In this document: positions 8,716-19,247 of the stretch, one piece after another | Position numbering within the stretch: the stretch's first letter is position 1 | Layout: each line of letters begins with the position of its first letter | Assembly (NCBI GenBank): GCA_913020115.1 | Contig: CAJWBQ010000017.1 | Span: 34,186-98,185 of the forward strand | Reading direction: 5' to 3' | Origin: an uncultured Cellvibrionales bacterium | GTDB lineage: Bacteria > Pseudomonadota > Gammaproteobacteria > Pseudomonadales > Cellvibrionaceae | DNA length: 64,000 nucleotides | The notes under the pieces: model-generated | What the model saw: only the letters and a program-made list of their open reading frames with translations | Database searches by the model: none | What the model was told of the DNA's origin: nothing | Made by a program: the position numbers and the translations under genes

Positions 8716-8752
8716 GCCGTTGTACACCGGGAAGGAGTGGTGGAGCAACGGC
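8716..8752. other. Hairpin in the ankyrin-yebG convergent intergenic region
   Basis: Inverted repeat GCCGTTG (8716-8722) and CAACGGC (8746-8752) with a 23-nt purine-rich loop, preceded by a run of A on the plus strand. On the minus strand a T-rich stretch follows, so it could help end yebG transcription, although it lies more than 100 bp from the yebG stop. Confidence 0.3.
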
Positions 8753-8857
8753 GAAGGTTCGGCTCCTTTGACTGGAATTATCTAACGCTCATAGATATGG
8801 CTATAACTATGGCTGGCAGCGATAAGCCCAAGGAGCCTGCACGAACAAAGGAAGGTA

Positions 8858-9148
8858 TTAGGCGCTGGCGTTTAGGGGCGTGACATTGTCGGTGCTGCTG
8901 TTGTCTACGGCTTCTTCCATTAACGCTTCGGGTTTACCTTTGCAGGCTTTGGCTAAAGATTCACGACGGCGGGCCAGCAACAGGCCAATTTCTTCACTGT
9001 GAGTTTCACTTAAGCCGGTAATGTGTTCTTCGAGTAGGCTGCTAATGTTGGCGGCCAGCTCGAGCATTTTGTCGTGTTCTTCGGCGTCTTTTTTGTTGCT
9101 AAACATGGCCCCGTCCCGGTCGCATTTCCATACAGCGATAACTCCCAT
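8858..9148 (-). CDS. yebG: YebG family SOS-induced protein
   Basis: 96 residues starting MGVIAVWKCDRDGAMF. It aligns by eye with E. coli YebG: a short strand with 'F-x-S/N-KK-x-A-x-x-x-DKMLE' (MFSNKKDAEEHDKMLE), then a helical body and an acidic/polar tail. The ATG at 9148 has a strong AGGAGA site 7 bases upstream, so the longer frame from TTG 9175 is not used. The gene sits 52 bp below a near-consensus LexA operator, in agreement with SOS control of YebG in enterobacteria. Its molecular function in DNA damage is not settled. Confidence 0.87.
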   Translation of the reverse strand: MGVIAVWKCDRDGAMFSNKKDAEEHDKMLELAANISSLLEEHITGLSETHSEEIGLLLARRRESLAKACKGKPEALMEEAVDNSSTDNVTPLNASA

Positions 9149-9199
9149 AGCGATCTCTCCTGATAATTGCGCCAACGGTTGTTGGCGTCTCTAAGCAAA

Positions 9200-9219
9200 T
9201 ACTGTTTGGATATACAGTA
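9200..9219 (-). promoter_or_regulatory. LexA (SOS) operator of yebG
   Basis: TACTGT-N8-ACAGTA, with the core CTGT-N8-ACAG at 9202-9217. It matches the gammaproteobacterial LexA consensus in both half sites including the flanking TA pairs. It lies about 50 bp upstream of the yebG start codon. Confidence 0.92.
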
Positions 9220-9254
9220 TTTGTTTGGGGGGTATTAGTCAAGTAGATTTTGTT

Positions 9255-10757
9255 TTACAGGTCTATGAGGCTGGCACTTAGCCATTGAACCGTGGCCAGT
9301 AGAGGCTGCGGGAATACACCAAACACTAAGATATTGATAATGAGTACCGTGAGTATGCTGGAGGAGCTCGCATAAAGTCGACCTGGCTGCCACTGCGCGT
9401 CTTTTGATGCGCCGGTTTTAAAGAGCGCGGTAATAACGCGCAAATAATAGAACAAACCGATTGCGCTACCCACTATTAGGGTTCCCACTAGCCACCATTG
9501 CTGTGATTCTGCGCCGGCTGATAGTAAATAAAATTTTCCAATAAATCCTAAGGTTAAGGGTATTCCAGCTAGAGATAAAAGCGAGATGGATAATCCTGCG
9601 GCAATCATTGGGTGTCGCCAAAACAGGCCGTGATAAAGTTTTATGTCGCTAATTTCTTTTGTTTCTGGACCATTGCCGCTACTCAATAATGTGATTATGC
9701 CAAAGGCGACTAAGCTGGTAACGATGTAGGTAAGGATGTATACGGAGCTGGCTTCTACAGCAAATTGGGTGCTCTGGGTTTGCAGGGCTAGAAAGGCGAT
9801 CATCAGGTAGCCGAGGTGGGCGATTGAGGAGTAGGCAAGCAAGCGTTTGAGATCATTTTGTAAAAGTGCAAGCCAGTTTCCTGCCAACATAGAGATTGCC
9901 GCAACGAAGGCCACGGCTGAAAAAATCGCGGGGTTGGCGAGGGTTTCACTGGTGACAAAATATCGCAGGGCTACAGCAAAGATGGCACCTTTAGATAGGG
10001 TTGCTACGAAGGTGGTGACGGGCGCAGGAGCACCTTCATAAACGTCTGGAGTCCAGAGGTGAAATGGTACGAGTGATAACTTAAAGGCAATCCCCGCAAG
10101 TAGCAGCGCACTGCCTGCGTAGAAGACTAGAGTGGTTGAGCCATTGCTGGATATCGGCGCGGGGGCGAAGTCCATGTGCCCGGTTTCTAAATAAATAAGT
10201 GCCATACCAAACAAAAGAACAGCAGAGGCGAGTGCTGATAGCACTAGGTATTTAAAACCGGCCTCGAGAGATTGATCGGCTTGAATTCGGTTGTGCTCAA
10301 GGGTTTCCTGTTGGCGTAAGCGTGTACTGTAGGCAGCCATTGCAAATAGGGAGACGCCGAGAGTTTCAAGGCCAAGTAATAGTGACACCATGTGGCGCGA
10401 CATGACCAAGACTACGGCGCCTAAGGTGCCAATTAGTAAAAGAATATAAAACTCTTCGCGTGCGATGTTGCGAACTTCCCAGTAGGGGTATGCCATAAGG
10501 CAGATCGCAAAGCTGGCGGCGACTAATACGCTGCTAAATAGTAAGCCAAAGCCATCGACGATGAGCAGAGGAGTTACGCCGCGAGGTATGTCTCCGGCAA
10601 CTAAGGCGATGCAGCCAAGGGTGATGAGCAAAGTTATTGCACTCATACGAGAGACCGCAGCGTGGCTGCGAGCAAAGGCGGCAATTAACATGACCACAAC
10701 AGTGCCGGCTGCAAGTGCTATAAGAGGGAGGAGAGCAAACAGTTCGTCTGTATTCAT
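9255..10757 (-). CDS. nuoN: NADH-quinone oxidoreductase subunit N
   Basis: 500 residues, about 14 membrane helices, Mrp-antiporter-type proton-translocating subunit of complex I. The trans-membrane core motif FKLSLVPFHLWTPDVYEGAP, carrying the conserved channel lysine, is present at about 227-246, and LLAYSSIAHLGYLMIAF at about 310. It is the last gene of the nuo operon, and its ATG overlaps the nuoM stop (ATGA). It is slightly longer than E. coli NuoN. I see no strong terminator between its stop and yebG's upstream region. Confidence 0.96.
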   Translation of the reverse strand: MNTDELFALLPLIALAAGTVVVMLIAAFARSHAAVSRMSAITLLITLGCIALVAGDIPRGVTPLLIVDGFGLLFSSVLVAASFAICLMAYPYWEVRNIAREEFYILLLIGTLGAVVLVMSRHMVSLLLGLETLGVSLFAMAAYSTRLRQQETLEHNRIQADQSLEAGFKYLVLSALASAVLLFGMALIYLETGHMDFAPAPISSNGSTTLVFYAGSALLLAGIAFKLSLVPFHLWTPDVYEGAPAPVTTFVATLSKGAIFAVALRYFVTSETLANPAIFSAVAFVAAISMLAGNWLALLQNDLKRLLAYSSIAHLGYLMIAFLALQTQSTQFAVEASSVYILTYIVTSLVAFGIITLLSSGNGPETKEISDIKLYHGLFWRHPMIAAGLSISLLSLAGIPLTLGFIGKFYLLSAGAESQQWWLVGTLIVGSAIGLFYYLRVITALFKTGASKDAQWQPGRLYASSSSILTVLIINILVFGVFPQPLLATVQWLSASLIDL

Positions 10758-12256
10758 AGCACGATACCTGTGTGTTGTGCTGTGGTTAGCATTAGCGGTT
10801 CAAGTAGATCTAAAACGCCTTGAGGGAAAAAGCCCAGGTAGATCGTTAGCGCAATGAGTAAACCTAGCATGCTCGATTCTCGAAGGTTTAATTCCTTAAG
10901 GGTCAAACCCGGTTTTGGCGCGCCGTGAAAAATTTTCTGCATGGCCATCAGGGCATAAATGGGTGCAGCAATCATGCCTAAGGCGGCTATGGAAACTAAG
11001 GTCGGATTGACACTAAAGCTGCCAATTAAAACGAGAAATTCGCCGACAAAGTTTGCTAGCCCCGGCAGGCCTAGTGCGGCTAAACAGAAGAACATCATAC
11101 ACGCCCCAAAGCGCGGTGCAGACTCCCATAAACCACCCATGTCGGCAAAATTGCGCGTGTGTAAGCGATGCTGAATGGCGCCTGCCATAGCAAACAGTGC
11201 GGCTGAACTTAAACCGTGGGCGAGCATTGTCATCACCGCACCCTGTAACGCTACGGTGGTGGCGGCAAAGATAGCCAGAGTAATAAAGCCCATGTGGCTA
11301 ATGCTGGAATAGGCGATCAGGCGCTTGATGTCCTGCTGACCAAATGCCATGGAAGCGCCGTAGAGAATACTAATAACCCCCAGAGTCATGGCGATAGGCG
11401 CAAACTCTGCGCTGGCTTCTGGGAACAGCGGTAGAACGAAGCGAAGCAAGCCATAAGCTCCGGTTTTCAAAAGCACTCCGGCCAAGATAACACTGCCCGC
11501 CGTGGGCGCTTGTGTGTGCGCATCTGGCAGCCAAGTGTGGAACGGAAATGAGGGTAGCTTTACGGCGAAGGCAACGAAAAAGCCCAGCATTAAGAATCCA
11601 CTGACCGTAGGGCTGAGTATTCCTGCCGCGCTGTTTTGTAGCCAATCAAAATAATTGAATGAGAGTGTGCCGGTGTGCCGTGCTTGCAAAATAGCCATAA
11701 CGATAATGGCGAGGAGCATCAACAGCCCACTGGCTTGCGTGAATATAAAGAACTTGATCGCGGCGTAGCTGCGATTTTCGTGACCCCATATAGCGATGAT
11801 AAAAAACATGGGGATTAGCATTACTTCCCAGAAAAAGAAAAACAGAAACATGTCCATGGCGGTGAAAATACCTACCACACCAGCGAGTACCCACATTAAA
11901 TTGAAGTAAAAAAAGCCGCTGCGTTGTTTGATTTCACTCCACGCCGAGCCTACCGCTACGAGGCCCAGAACGGCGGTAAGCAGTAACATTAGATAAGTGA
12001 GTGAGTCGGCAGCAAAGATAAACTGAATGCCAAAGCGCGGAATCCACGGTGCAATCAGCAAAAGGTCCCAGGTTTGTGTGGTTTGAGCTTCTAAGACATT
12101 CGTGGAAAATAGTGGGCCAAGTTGCCCTAGCATCACGAGCGCCACACCTACGCTCAACAGGGCTATCCAGCGAGGTAGTTTCGGATTAATGGACTCCGCC
12201 AGCCACGCCACAACGCCGCCGGTAAATAAGAGCAAAATGAGAAAGACTAATATCAT
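10754..12256 (-). CDS. nuoM: NADH-quinone oxidoreductase subunit M
   Basis: 500 residues, 14 predicted membrane helices, antiporter-like proton-pumping subunit. Conserved FFFFWEVMLIPMFF (glutamate of the proton channel) lies at about 139-152 and VKLPSFPFHTWLPDAHTQAP (channel lysine) near 234. LIAYSSISHMGFITLAIF follows near 310. It starts 42 bp after nuoL, the largest intercistronic gap in the distal part of the operon, and overlaps nuoN by 4 bp. Confidence 0.96.
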   Translation of the reverse strand: MILVFLILLLFTGGVVAWLAESINPKLPRWIALLSVGVALVMLGQLGPLFSTNVLEAQTTQTWDLLLIAPWIPRFGIQFIFAADSLTYLMLLLTAVLGLVAVGSAWSEIKQRSGFFYFNLMWVLAGVVGIFTAMDMFLFFFFWEVMLIPMFFIIAIWGHENRSYAAIKFFIFTQASGLLMLLAIIVMAILQARHTGTLSFNYFDWLQNSAAGILSPTVSGFLMLGFFVAFAVKLPSFPFHTWLPDAHTQAPTAGSVILAGVLLKTGAYGLLRFVLPLFPEASAEFAPIAMTLGVISILYGASMAFGQQDIKRLIAYSSISHMGFITLAIFAATTVALQGAVMTMLAHGLSSAALFAMAGAIQHRLHTRNFADMGGLWESAPRFGACMMFFCLAALGLPGLANFVGEFLVLIGSFSVNPTLVSIAALGMIAAPIYALMAMQKIFHGAPKPGLTLKELNLRESSMLGLLIALTIYLGFFPQGVLDLLEPLMLTTAQHTGIVL

Positions 12257-12298
12257 TGCATTTTTTCACTCTGTTAGTGTTGTGTTAATGGTTTTAAA

Positions 12299-14149
12299 CT
12301 AAGTCCACAGCCCAAAACCTAGCAGTAAAACGGTGCCAATCGCCAAGCTGCTGGTATACCAGCGCAACTTGCCATTTTGGGTTTTGCTTAATAGTTCGTG
12401 TATTAATTGATTTATCAGCGCGATCACACTGTAGAAGTGGTCAACGATATCGCTGTGGTTAATTCGAGCGATTAATATCCAGGGTTTAACCAGTAAATTA
12501 CTATACAGTTGGTCCATGCCCCAGCCGCTGCGCCAAAAACTATGTAGATTTTTAGCCATAGGCAGGGCCATTAGTTTTTCTACGCTTAGCTTGCGGGAAC
12601 CAAAATAAAGGTAGGCGATTGCGATGCCTAGAAGAGGAACCGCATTGGTGAGGCCATTGACTAAGCCGGGAACATGGGGGTGTTCACCAGCCGGCAATAC
12701 ACTGCCTAAATGTAGGGCCCAGTAACCCCCGGAAAGTGCCAGCACACATAAAACTAAGAGAGGCAGTGCCATGCTGATACTCCTGACCTCTGTGGCGTCG
12801 GCGTGATGCTTAGACACTGGGCCAAAGAACACCACAAACACGAGTCGAAATGTGTAGATGGCCGTCAAGAGTGCGCCTAATAATGCGACGGCCCAAAGCC
12901 CGGGGCCAGCGTCGGGTAATGCCCAAGCGTAGAGCATTATGTCATGCTTACTGTAATAGCCAGAGGTAAGCGGTAAGGCTACCAGTGCGGCACTACCCAC
13001 AATGAAGCAGAGAAATGCGAGGGGTAATTTTTTGCGCATTCCGCCCATTTTGAATATGTCGTGTTCGTGATGCAGGCTCATAATAATGGTGCCCGCGCCG
13101 AGAAAGAGCAGAGCTTTAAAAAAGGCGTGGGTCATTAAATGGAAAATAGCACCGCTCCAGGCGCCAACGCCCAGCGCCAAAAACATATAGCCAATTTGGC
13201 TGACAGTGGAATAGGCGAGAATGCGTTTGATATCGGATTGAGTGAGTGCGGTAAAGCCCGCAACTAATAATGTCGCGGCTCCCACAATGGCCACGGCCAT
13301 GAGTGCGTCAGGTGCAAGAATAAATAAGGGGTGAGTGCGAGCAATTAAATAAACGCCGGCGGTTACCATTGTGGCGGCATGAATCAAGGCGCTGATGGGT
13401 GTGGGCCCAGCCATGGCGTCGGGTAACCAAGTTTGCAAGGGCAGTTGCGCTGATTTACCAACCGCGCCACCCAGCAATAAAAAGGCAATTAAGGTAATGG
13501 TGCTATCGCCTGTCGACCACTGCTTACCAGAAACCGCCATTATTTCATTGATGTGCAGTGTGCCCACTTCTTGGAATAGTAAAAACAAACCTATGGCCAT
13601 GGCCGTGTCACCTACTCGCGTAACGACAAAAGCTTTGCGTGCACAATAGCCGTTATGCGGGTCTGTGTACCAAAATCCTATGAGTAAATAACTGCACAAA
13701 CCCACACCTTCCCAGCCGAGAAACAGTAGGGCCAAATTGTCAGCGAGTACCAGCATCACCATAGCCGCTACAAATAAGTTCATGTAACTCATAAACCTAG
13801 AAAAGCTTGGGTCGTCAAACATAAAACCGGTGGAGTACACGTGAATTAGAAATCCCACGCCGGTAATAACGCTCAACATGACAAGTGATAGAGAATCTAA
13901 ATGCAGGCCGAAGCCAATTTTAAGTGAGCCGGTTTCAAACCATTGCCACAGCACTTGCTGAAAACTCTGCTCGCCGCTATTTAGGAAGTCGTGACCGACA
14001 TAGAGGGTGCTTAATGCGGCTAAGCCAATGGAGCCGGCACCGATTAGGCCGCTTAATTTTCGTGGTAGATTGCCCACAGTGAGGGGCGCTAGGGTCAGCA
14101 GTAAAAAGCCGAGCAGTGGAAAGGTGGGTATCAGCCAGAGCTTGTCCAT
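12299..14149 (-). CDS. nuoL: NADH-quinone oxidoreductase subunit L
   Basis: 616 residues, close to E. coli NuoL (613). It has the antiporter core with LFLGWEGVGLCSYLLIGF (about 142-159, channel glutamate) and GKSAQLPLQTWLPDAM (about 230-245). A C-terminal extension (from about residue 500) corresponds to the lateral helix and its anchoring helix. Proton-translocating distal subunit of the membrane arm. It follows nuoK with a 2-bp gap. Confidence 0.97.
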   Translation of the reverse strand: MDKLWLIPTFPLLGFLLLTLAPLTVGNLPRKLSGLIGAGSIGLAALSTLYVGHDFLNSGEQSFQQVLWQWFETGSLKIGFGLHLDSLSLVMLSVITGVGFLIHVYSTGFMFDDPSFSRFMSYMNLFVAAMVMLVLADNLALLFLGWEGVGLCSYLLIGFWYTDPHNGYCARKAFVVTRVGDTAMAIGLFLLFQEVGTLHINEIMAVSGKQWSTGDSTITLIAFLLLGGAVGKSAQLPLQTWLPDAMAGPTPISALIHAATMVTAGVYLIARTHPLFILAPDALMAVAIVGAATLLVAGFTALTQSDIKRILAYSTVSQIGYMFLALGVGAWSGAIFHLMTHAFFKALLFLGAGTIIMSLHHEHDIFKMGGMRKKLPLAFLCFIVGSAALVALPLTSGYYSKHDIMLYAWALPDAGPGLWAVALLGALLTAIYTFRLVFVVFFGPVSKHHADATEVRSISMALPLLVLCVLALSGGYWALHLGSVLPAGEHPHVPGLVNGLTNAVPLLGIAIAYLYFGSRKLSVEKLMALPMAKNLHSFWRSGWGMDQLYSNLLVKPWILIARINHSDIVDHFYSVIALINQLIHELLSKTQNGKLRWYTSSLAIGTVLLLGFGLWT

Positions 14150-14151
14150 GG

Positions 14152-14460
14152 TTATCCTCCGAGTTTGCTCAGCTGGTCCATATCCAAAGATTGGAACCGT
14201 TTGTAAAATTGAATAATGAGTGACAGTCCAACAGCAACTTCAGCCGCCGCGAGCGTCAATATCATCAGGAACATAATTTGTCCATCAGCGTGCTGCCAGC
14301 GCGCTGATGCAACCACAAAGGCCAAGCCCGCTGCGTTTAGCATGATTTCCAAACTCATTAAAACGAAAATTATGTTGCGGCGTGTGAGTACGCCCACAAA
14401 GCCTAGAGAAAATAAAATTGCGGCCAATAAAATACCGTGTTCTATTGGAATGCCATTCAT
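14152..14460 (-). CDS. nuoK: NADH-quinone oxidoreductase subunit K
   Basis: 102 residues, three membrane helices (about 7-23, 30-50, 60-85). The conserved membrane glutamate lies in FVLMSLEIMLNAAGLAF and a second one in LAAAEVAVGLSLI. Part of the E-channel linking the quinone site to the antiporter subunits. ATGA overlap with nuoJ upstream and 2 bp before nuoL. Confidence 0.97.
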   Translation of the reverse strand: MNGIPIEHGILLAAILFSLGFVGVLTRRNIIFVLMSLEIMLNAAGLAFVVASARWQHADGQIMFLMILTLAAAEVAVGLSLIIQFYKRFQSLDMDQLSKLGG

Positions 14461-14969
14461 GATTTTGGCCGCTCCTCAACGTTATCTTCACGCCCTAGGT
14501 GATAGGCGCCAATTAATCCGGCGAGTAATAGCATAGATGCAAGTTCAACCGCGAGTAGATAAGGTCCATAAAGTAATATGCCTACTTCTTTGGCGCTCAC
14601 GTGTGTGCTCACATGACCGCCAATGCCACCGGAGAGAAGCGTGAGCATTTCAGCCAGAAGGATCGCGCATAACAAAGCTGGGCCACGCCATGACGTGTTG
14701 GCCAGCCAGGCTCTTTCTTGGTCTTCCGTTGGCTTGCCCGCGTTTAGCATCATGATGACAAACACAAACAACACCATGATGGCGCCTGCGTATACAATCA
14801 CTTCCAAGGCGCCCGCGAGTGGCGCTCCTATCATATAAAAAATAACGGCGATCGAGAGCAAAGATACCACTAAATAGAGTAGGGCGTGAGCGATGTTGGT
14901 CCGAGTAATGGTCAGCAGAGTTGCCACAATGGCAACGGCCGCCGCAACGTAAAATAACAAAACTGTCAT
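14457..14969 (-). CDS. nuoJ: NADH-quinone oxidoreductase subunit J
   Basis: 170 residues, five membrane helices. It contains [19 protein letters not shown], the third-helix segment with the pi-bulge region conserved in complex I subunit ND6/NuoJ. It overlaps nuoI upstream and nuoK downstream by 4 bp each, so translation is coupled. Confidence 0.96.
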   Translation of the reverse strand: MTVLLFYVAAAVAIVATLLTITRTNIAHALLYLVVSLLSIAVIFYMIGAPLAGALEVIVYAGAIMVLFVFVIMMLNAGKPTEDQERAWLANTSWRGPALLCAILLAEMLTLLSGGIGGHVSTHVSAKEVGILLYGPYLLAVELASMLLLAGLIGAYHLGREDNVEERPKS

Positions 14970-15481
14970 GGCAATAGGCTCTTGATGTTGATGGGTTGTT
15001 CTTCGTTTCTGGCCTGACCTTTGTCTTTTCCGCTAATAGCCTTGCCAGCAATTCGATAGAAGTTGTAGTCGTGATATTTACCTGTGCCGCTGATTAGAAG
15101 ATCTTCTTTTTCATACACCATATTTTGGCGATTGTATTCGCAATATTCGAAATCGGGTGTGAGCTGAATGGCGTGAGTTGGGCAGGCTTCTTCACATAAT
15201 CCACAGACAACGCAACGCGAAAAATTAATTCGAAACCATTCGGGATACCAGCGGCCTTCGTCGTCTTCGGTTTTTTGCAAGGCGATACAATCAACTGGGC
15301 ATGCGGCTGCGCAGAGATTGCAAGCCACGCAACGCTCTTCGCCATCGGGGTCGCGGGTAAGCACAATGCGAGCGCGGTACCTGGGCGGCAGATAGGGCAT
15401 CACATCTGGATATTCTACGGTGTCTGCTTTGGTGAAGGTATGTTGCAATACTGTCCATAAAGTTCGGAGCTGCGATAACAT
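14966..15481 (-). CDS. nuoI: NADH-quinone oxidoreductase subunit I
   Basis: 171 residues. Two ferredoxin-type motifs carry the 4Fe-4S clusters N6a and N6b: [15 protein letters not shown] (about 52-66) and [15 protein letters not shown] (about 92-106). The connecting subunit between the peripheral arm and the quinone site. The start is ATG 15481 (MLSQLRTLW), which shares one base with the nuoH stop (TAATG). The open frame runs on upstream for 68 codons inside nuoH and that extension is not coding in this frame. Confidence 0.96.
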   Translation of the reverse strand: MLSQLRTLWTVLQHTFTKADTVEYPDVMPYLPPRYRARIVLTRDPDGEERCVACNLCAAACPVDCIALQKTEDDEGRWYPEWFRINFSRCVVCGLCEEACPTHAIQLTPDFEYCEYNRQNMVYEKEDLLISGTGKYHDYNFYRIAGKAISGKDKGQARNEEQPINIKSLLP

Positions 15482-16431
15482 TAGCTGGCCCTCGCGAGTG
15501 TGAGGGCGGCGGTAATAAGCAAATTTAGCAGTGATATGGGGAGCATTACTTTCCATCCGAACATCATGAGTTGGTCGTATCGCGGTCTCGGTACGGCCGC
15601 TCGTAGTAGTACGAAGAAGCAAATAAAAATAAAGGTTTTTAAGCAGAACCAAAATAGCGGGGGCATAAACTCTGGCCCGAGCCAACCGCCAAAAAATAAG
15701 GTGGTGATTACCGCCGAGATGAGCGCAACGCCCAGATATTCGCCAATGAAAAATAAGCCGAATTTCATGCCGGAATATTCAGTGTGAAAACCGGCAACAA
15801 TTTCATGTTCTGCTTCAGGTAAGTCGAAAGGCAAGCGATGACTTTCCGCAATTCCGGCAACTAGAAAGACTATGAATCCTACAAATTGTGAAAATACAAA
15901 CCAGCCATGCTCTTTCTGGGCCAGAACGATGTCGCTCATGTTGAATGAGCCAGTCAGTAGCACCACGCCCATTAGTGACAGCCCCATGAAAACTTCGTAG
16001 CTTACTGTCTGCGCTGCCGCTCTCAAGCTGCCGAGCAAGGCGTATTTGTTATTAGAGGCATAACCCCCGAGCATGACGCTATAAGCGGCAAGGGAACTCA
16101 TGGCCAAAAAGAATAATAGTCCAATGTTTAGATTGCTGATGCTGGTGTCGGGCGCAAAGGGAACCACGGCAAAGGCCATCAACATGGCAATCACAACAAT
16201 AGTGGGCGCAAGTATAAAAATACCCTTGTCCGCGAAAGGGGGGATCCAGTCTTCCTTAGTAAATATTTTGATCATGTCAGCTACCACCTGACCCAAACCC
16301 AAAAAGCCAACCCGATTGGGCCCCAGTCGGTCTTGCCAAATACCCAGCAGGCGTCGTTCAAGCCAAATTAGCAAAGCGGCCAATGACAGCAGGCAAATAA
16401 GTACAGTGGCGATTAAAATAGCGGTGTTCAT
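15481..16431 (-). CDS. nuoH: NADH-quinone oxidoreductase subunit H
   Basis: 316 residues, about 8 membrane helices, the subunit that forms most of the quinone-binding chamber at the arm junction. [18 protein letters not shown] (about 25-42) and [20 protein letters not shown] (about 195) are the conserved quinone-channel loops. It overlaps the nuoG stop by 4 bp. Confidence 0.97.
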   Translation of the reverse strand: MNTAILIATVLICLLSLAALLIWLERRLLGIWQDRLGPNRVGFLGLGQVVADMIKIFTKEDWIPPFADKGIFILAPTIVVIAMLMAFAVVPFAPDTSISNLNIGLLFFLAMSSLAAYSVMLGGYASNNKYALLGSLRAAAQTVSYEVFMGLSLMGVVLLTGSFNMSDIVLAQKEHGWFVFSQFVGFIVFLVAGIAESHRLPFDLPEAEHEIVAGFHTEYSGMKFGLFFIGEYLGVALISAVITTLFFGGWLGPEFMPPLFWFCLKTFIFICFFVLLRAAVPRPRYDQLMMFGWKVMLPISLLNLLITAALTLARAS

Positions 16432-19247
16432 GGTACAAGTCCTTCACTGAGGCCAATACTCTGATCTGTGGCTATGACATTTTGGTCTCGGCCGCTGGGA
16501 ACGCGTTGCCAGGCGAGATTTTTTTCGAGAAGAGGTGAGTGCTCAAGTAAATGGCGTGTTAAGCCGCCTAAACCTATTGGCAGCCCAACAAGTCCGCGAA
16601 TAAGTTCTGGTCTAATGACTACGGTCAATGAAAACACTTGCTGTAAATTCTCAAACCTTAAAGTGGCACCGTCTCCCTGTGTAAGGTCTAGTTGCGCAGC
16701 ATCCAAAGGGTTAAGCGCCAGATAAGCTTGGGGGCTTCGCTCTGCGATAGGAGCGGCGAAGTTGCTTAACTCGTCACTACCAAAAATATGGTAGAAAGGT
16801 ATCGCACTAAAATCTGCGTTGCTTGTTTGTTCAGACGGAACGCCAAATTCAAGTTCGTTAGATTCTGCGGAGCCGAAGAGGCAAAGCCCGCTAGAGCCGC
16901 CTGTTAGGGGGCCGCCTACTTCATCCTGAAATTTGTGGATTGATTGGTTTGAATTCCAGCCTGGTGCCCACGCCGTATTGCGTAGTGGGCCGGGGGCGTT
17001 TACGTTGCTGCCCTCCATAGTGAACCCGAGCGCGGTCTGCGGGTCTGCGGGCTGTTTAACTTCGCTCACATTTATATTGGCGGAGAGGGCTGTTCTGCCG
17101 CTGTAACGATGGGACATACGTGGTACTTTAAGGCCGTGTTGACGATAATCAGCAGGGGGAGCTAGGTCGGCGATAGGTGCTAACAAATCGTTGCTTTCTG
17201 CGCAGGCATTCACAATCGCGTCGAAATTTTTCCAGCGATTATCGAGCGCTTGATTAACCCATTGCCAGCTATCATTGGCTGAACTATTGTCTGCGTTTAC
17301 TGGGAATGTGGCGAAGAATCGCTGCGCGCGTCCTTCGCTGCTCACTACCGTGCCATCACCCTCGGCAAAGCTGGCGGCCGGTATAATTAAGTCTGCCTTT
17401 GCCATGCCATTGTGCCAGACATGATCGATGACGATGATTTCATCAAGCTTTTCCAGCGCGGCATCAAGTTTTTCAGGATTCACTCGCTGATACAGATCGT
17501 TTTCCAGTACTACTAGGCGTTTTGCTGCGCCAGATTCAATCTGTTTTAGTGCTTCGCTCAAGCTTCTTTCGGCGCTTGATTGAGTAAGCATTGCGAGACC
17601 AATGGAGTTCACTTCCGGCACGACCAAATGCGCCTGAATCACCTCCTCTCTATTAATGTGGAGAGATTTAATCACGTCCAGAGCACTGTTGAGGACATCT
17701 TCATTGAGCAGCGATGCTCCCGCAATAATTAAAGGGCGCTTAGCCTGACTCAAGGCATTAACAATGGTGGAGCACATTTCTTTTTCTTCGGGCGTTAATG
17801 AGGCGCTCAGGGCTCCGCTTTTATCACGCAGTTGCTCTGCTATAGCAAAGCCTAGGCGGGCAATTTTTTGAGGCGAGTTGAAATAAGTATTTTCAGCGAT
17901 ATCGTCCAAATCGCCTTTGTGGGTGTTGATGATAAACAGCGGGCTTTTTTCTTGTTGCGCGAGTTCTCTTACGGCCGCGTCCTGCCAAAAGGGAATGCGA
18001 GCTTCGTCTGCTAGCTCGCGCGCTCTTTGTCGTACAGTTTGACGCAAACTCAATGCCGTTCTCGGTGAAGTGTGCGTAAGGTCTTCGCCCAAAATTAAAA
18101 CGGCATCACAGCTTTCTATTGTCCTCTGGGATGCGCTATTGACGCAGCTGGACTGTTGAAATTTGAGCAGCGTATTTATCGTTGTGTCTTCACTGGGCGC
18201 AATGCCTCGATAAAAACGACTTTCGCCGACGGCCGATTGCAGCGCGAAATTGCTTTCTAGTGACGCGCGAGGTGAACCAATCGCAATAGTAGCTGGGTCT
18301 TTTAGCGCTTGAGTGAGGCGAGTAAGACTGTTCTCAGTGGAGCATTGAATTGCAGTGTCGCTGTTTGTATTGTCGGCGTGATTGATCGTTTCGCGCGCTA
18401 AGGGCTGCGTAACCCTATCGTCGCTGTTGACAAAACCATAGCCGAAGCGACCTCTATCACACAGGAAGTAACCATTGACGTCTGCATTGTACCGATTGGT
18501 TATGCGCTTTAGTGTGCCGTATCGCTCGCCTGGAGTTATGTTGCAACCCGCTGCGCAATGCTGACAAACCGAGGGGGAAGTTTGTAGGTCCCATTTGCGT
18601 GAGTAATGTGCACTAAAGGTTTTATCGGTAAATACGCCAGTGGGGCACACTTCTACCAAGTTGCCAGCAAAGGGGCTTTCCAAGACTCCGTCTGTATGGC
18701 GGCCGAAATACACGTGGTGGTGAGCGCCCATAGCGTCTAAGTCACGCCCGCCTGCGTAATCTTTATAGTAGCGAACACAGCGATAGCAGCTGATGCATCG
18801 ATTCATTTCGTGGTTGATGAGCGGACCTAGATATTGATTGTTGTGCGTGCGTTTTTGCTCATCGTAAGTGCGCGTGGTGTGGCCGCTCATTTCGGTCATA
18901 TCTTGTAGGTGGCATTCCCCACCTTCTTCACACACAGGGCAATCGTGGGGGTGGTTGGTCATCAGTAATTCTATGACCCCGGCACGGAAATCTTTCGCTT
19001 GCTTGTCGTTTATACTAATGCGTGCCCCGTCACTGGCGGGCGTCATGCAGGCCATTACCACGCGCCCACGCTCGTCATTTTCGTCTGCATATTGTTTTAC
19101 GGCACATTGTCGGCAGGCGCCCACTGAACCCATACAGGGGTGCCAGCAAAAGTAGGGTAGATCCAAGCCGATGGACAAGCAGGCGTGTAAAAGGTTGTTG
19201 CCATCGGCAACGTCATAGTCCTGATCATCTACTGTCAGTTTTGCCAT
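16428..19247 (-). CDS. nuoG: NADH-quinone oxidoreductase subunit G
   Basis: 939 residues, a little longer than E. coli NuoG (908). The N-terminal 2Fe-2S ferredoxin domain has [15 protein letters not shown] at about 34-48. Next are [14 protein letters not shown] (His-Cys cluster N5), [11 protein letters not shown] (N4), and CQHCAAGC with a later cysteine in [10 protein letters not shown] at about 228-265. This last set is the extra N7 cluster that E. coli-type NuoG has. The rest is a degenerate molybdopterin-oxidoreductase domain. Scaffold of the electron-transfer arm. It shares one base with the nuoF stop. Confidence 0.96.
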   Translation of the reverse strand: MAKLTVDDQDYDVADGNNLLHACLSIGLDLPYFCWHPCMGSVGACRQCAVKQYADENDERGRVVMACMTPASDGARISINDKQAKDFRAGVIELLMTNHPHDCPVCEEGGECHLQDMTEMSGHTTRTYDEQKRTHNNQYLGPLINHEMNRCISCYRCVRYYKDYAGGRDLDAMGAHHHVYFGRHTDGVLESPFAGNLVEVCPTGVFTDKTFSAHYSRKWDLQTSPSVCQHCAAGCNITPGERYGTLKRITNRYNADVNGYFLCDRGRFGYGFVNSDDRVTQPLARETINHADNTNSDTAIQCSTENSLTRLTQALKDPATIAIGSPRASLESNFALQSAVGESRFYRGIAPSEDTTINTLLKFQQSSCVNSASQRTIESCDAVLILGEDLTHTSPRTALSLRQTVRQRARELADEARIPFWQDAAVRELAQQEKSPLFIINTHKGDLDDIAENTYFNSPQKIARLGFAIAEQLRDKSGALSASLTPEEKEMCSTIVNALSQAKRPLIIAGASLLNEDVLNSALDVIKSLHINREEVIQAHLVVPEVNSIGLAMLTQSSAERSLSEALKQIESGAAKRLVVLENDLYQRVNPEKLDAALEKLDEIIVIDHVWHNGMAKADLIIPAASFAEGDGTVVSSEGRAQRFFATFPVNADNSSANDSWQWVNQALDNRWKNFDAIVNACAESNDLLAPIADLAPPADYRQHGLKVPRMSHRYSGRTALSANINVSEVKQPADPQTALGFTMEGSNVNAPGPLRNTAWAPGWNSNQSIHKFQDEVGGPLTGGSSGLCLFGSAESNELEFGVPSEQTSNADFSAIPFYHIFGSDELSNFAAPIAERSPQAYLALNPLDAAQLDLTQGDGATLRFENLQQVFSLTVVIRPELIRGLVGLPIGLGGLTRHLLEHSPLLEKNLAWQRVPSGRDQNVIATDQSIGLSEGLVP

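Noticed and set aside
15482..15685. 68-codon N-terminal extension of nuoI
   Set aside because: It lies inside nuoH in another frame; the true ATG at 15481 is coupled to the nuoH stop.
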